A DNA stretch of 64,000 nucleotides from Macrotis lagotis (taxonomy: Eukaryota; Chordata; Mammalia; Peramelemorphia; Peramelidae): assembly GCF_037893015.1 (NCBI RefSeq), contig NC_133663.1, positions 222,235,753-222,299,752 of the forward strand, in the 5' to 3' direction. Each line of letters begins with the position of its first letter. Position 1 is the stretch's first letter. Both the position numbers and the translations under genes were made by a program. Shown piece after piece: positions 63,970 to 64,000 of this stretch. Below the pieces are notes generated by a model. That model was given only the letters and a program-made list of their open reading frames with translations, did no database searches and had not been told where the DNA came from.

Positions 63970-64000
63970 CACTTTTCTCCAATTTCAATCTTAACAAGAT

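Overview
The window is AT-rich, retrotransposon-dense vertebrate DNA. The organism is almost certainly a marsupial, probably an Australidelphian one such as a dasyurid, koala, possum or kangaroo relative. The evidence is the dense population of marsupial-type tRNA-derived and CORE-SINEs, marsupial-type LINE-1 3' UTRs, old LINE-2 and MIR, and one marsupial-like protein-coding gene. The species assignment rests on repeat style only and is an inference.

Only one host gene is supported: RAI2 (retinoic acid-induced 2), on the minus strand. Its whole coding sequence lies in one terminal exon (about 19425-21604, CDS 19808-21514, 568 aa), preceded by a clear 3' splice site and followed by two candidate poly(A) signals. 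The protein keeps both CtBP-binding ALDLS motifs and the conserved C-terminus, and carries a Gly-Gly-Ser tract encoded by a GC-rich 9-nt repeat. Everything from 21605 to the right edge is probably intron upstream of that exon; no further RAI2 exon was recognised. DNA left of about 19.4 kb lies downstream of the gene.

Layout. 1-705 and 7737-9640: an old minus-strand LINE-1, split by a 7.0-kb endogenous retrovirus (706-7731, also minus). The provirus has two LTRs, a proline-tRNA-like primer-binding site, a polypurine tract, a 5-bp target duplication and a broken env remnant, but no recognisable gag or pol. 9.6-19.4 kb: AT-rich DNA with nested SINEs, microsatellites and a poly-C run. 19.4-21.6 kb: the RAI2 exon. 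21.6-64 kb: intronic DNA holding young SINEs with near-perfect target duplications, several 5'-truncated LINE-1 3' ends with target duplications, LINE-2 pieces, MIR/CORE-SINE remnants, microsatellites, and a strong match to the CTCF motif at 48796-48812.

I found no bacterial-style system, CRISPR array, tRNA or rRNA gene, and nothing I would call a new biological system. The items most worth a second look are the pol-less provirus nested in LINE-1 (with a perfect 16-bp inverted repeat inside it), the CTCF-like site, and the RAI2 glycine-serine expansion. All repeat family names are by eye, without a repeat library.
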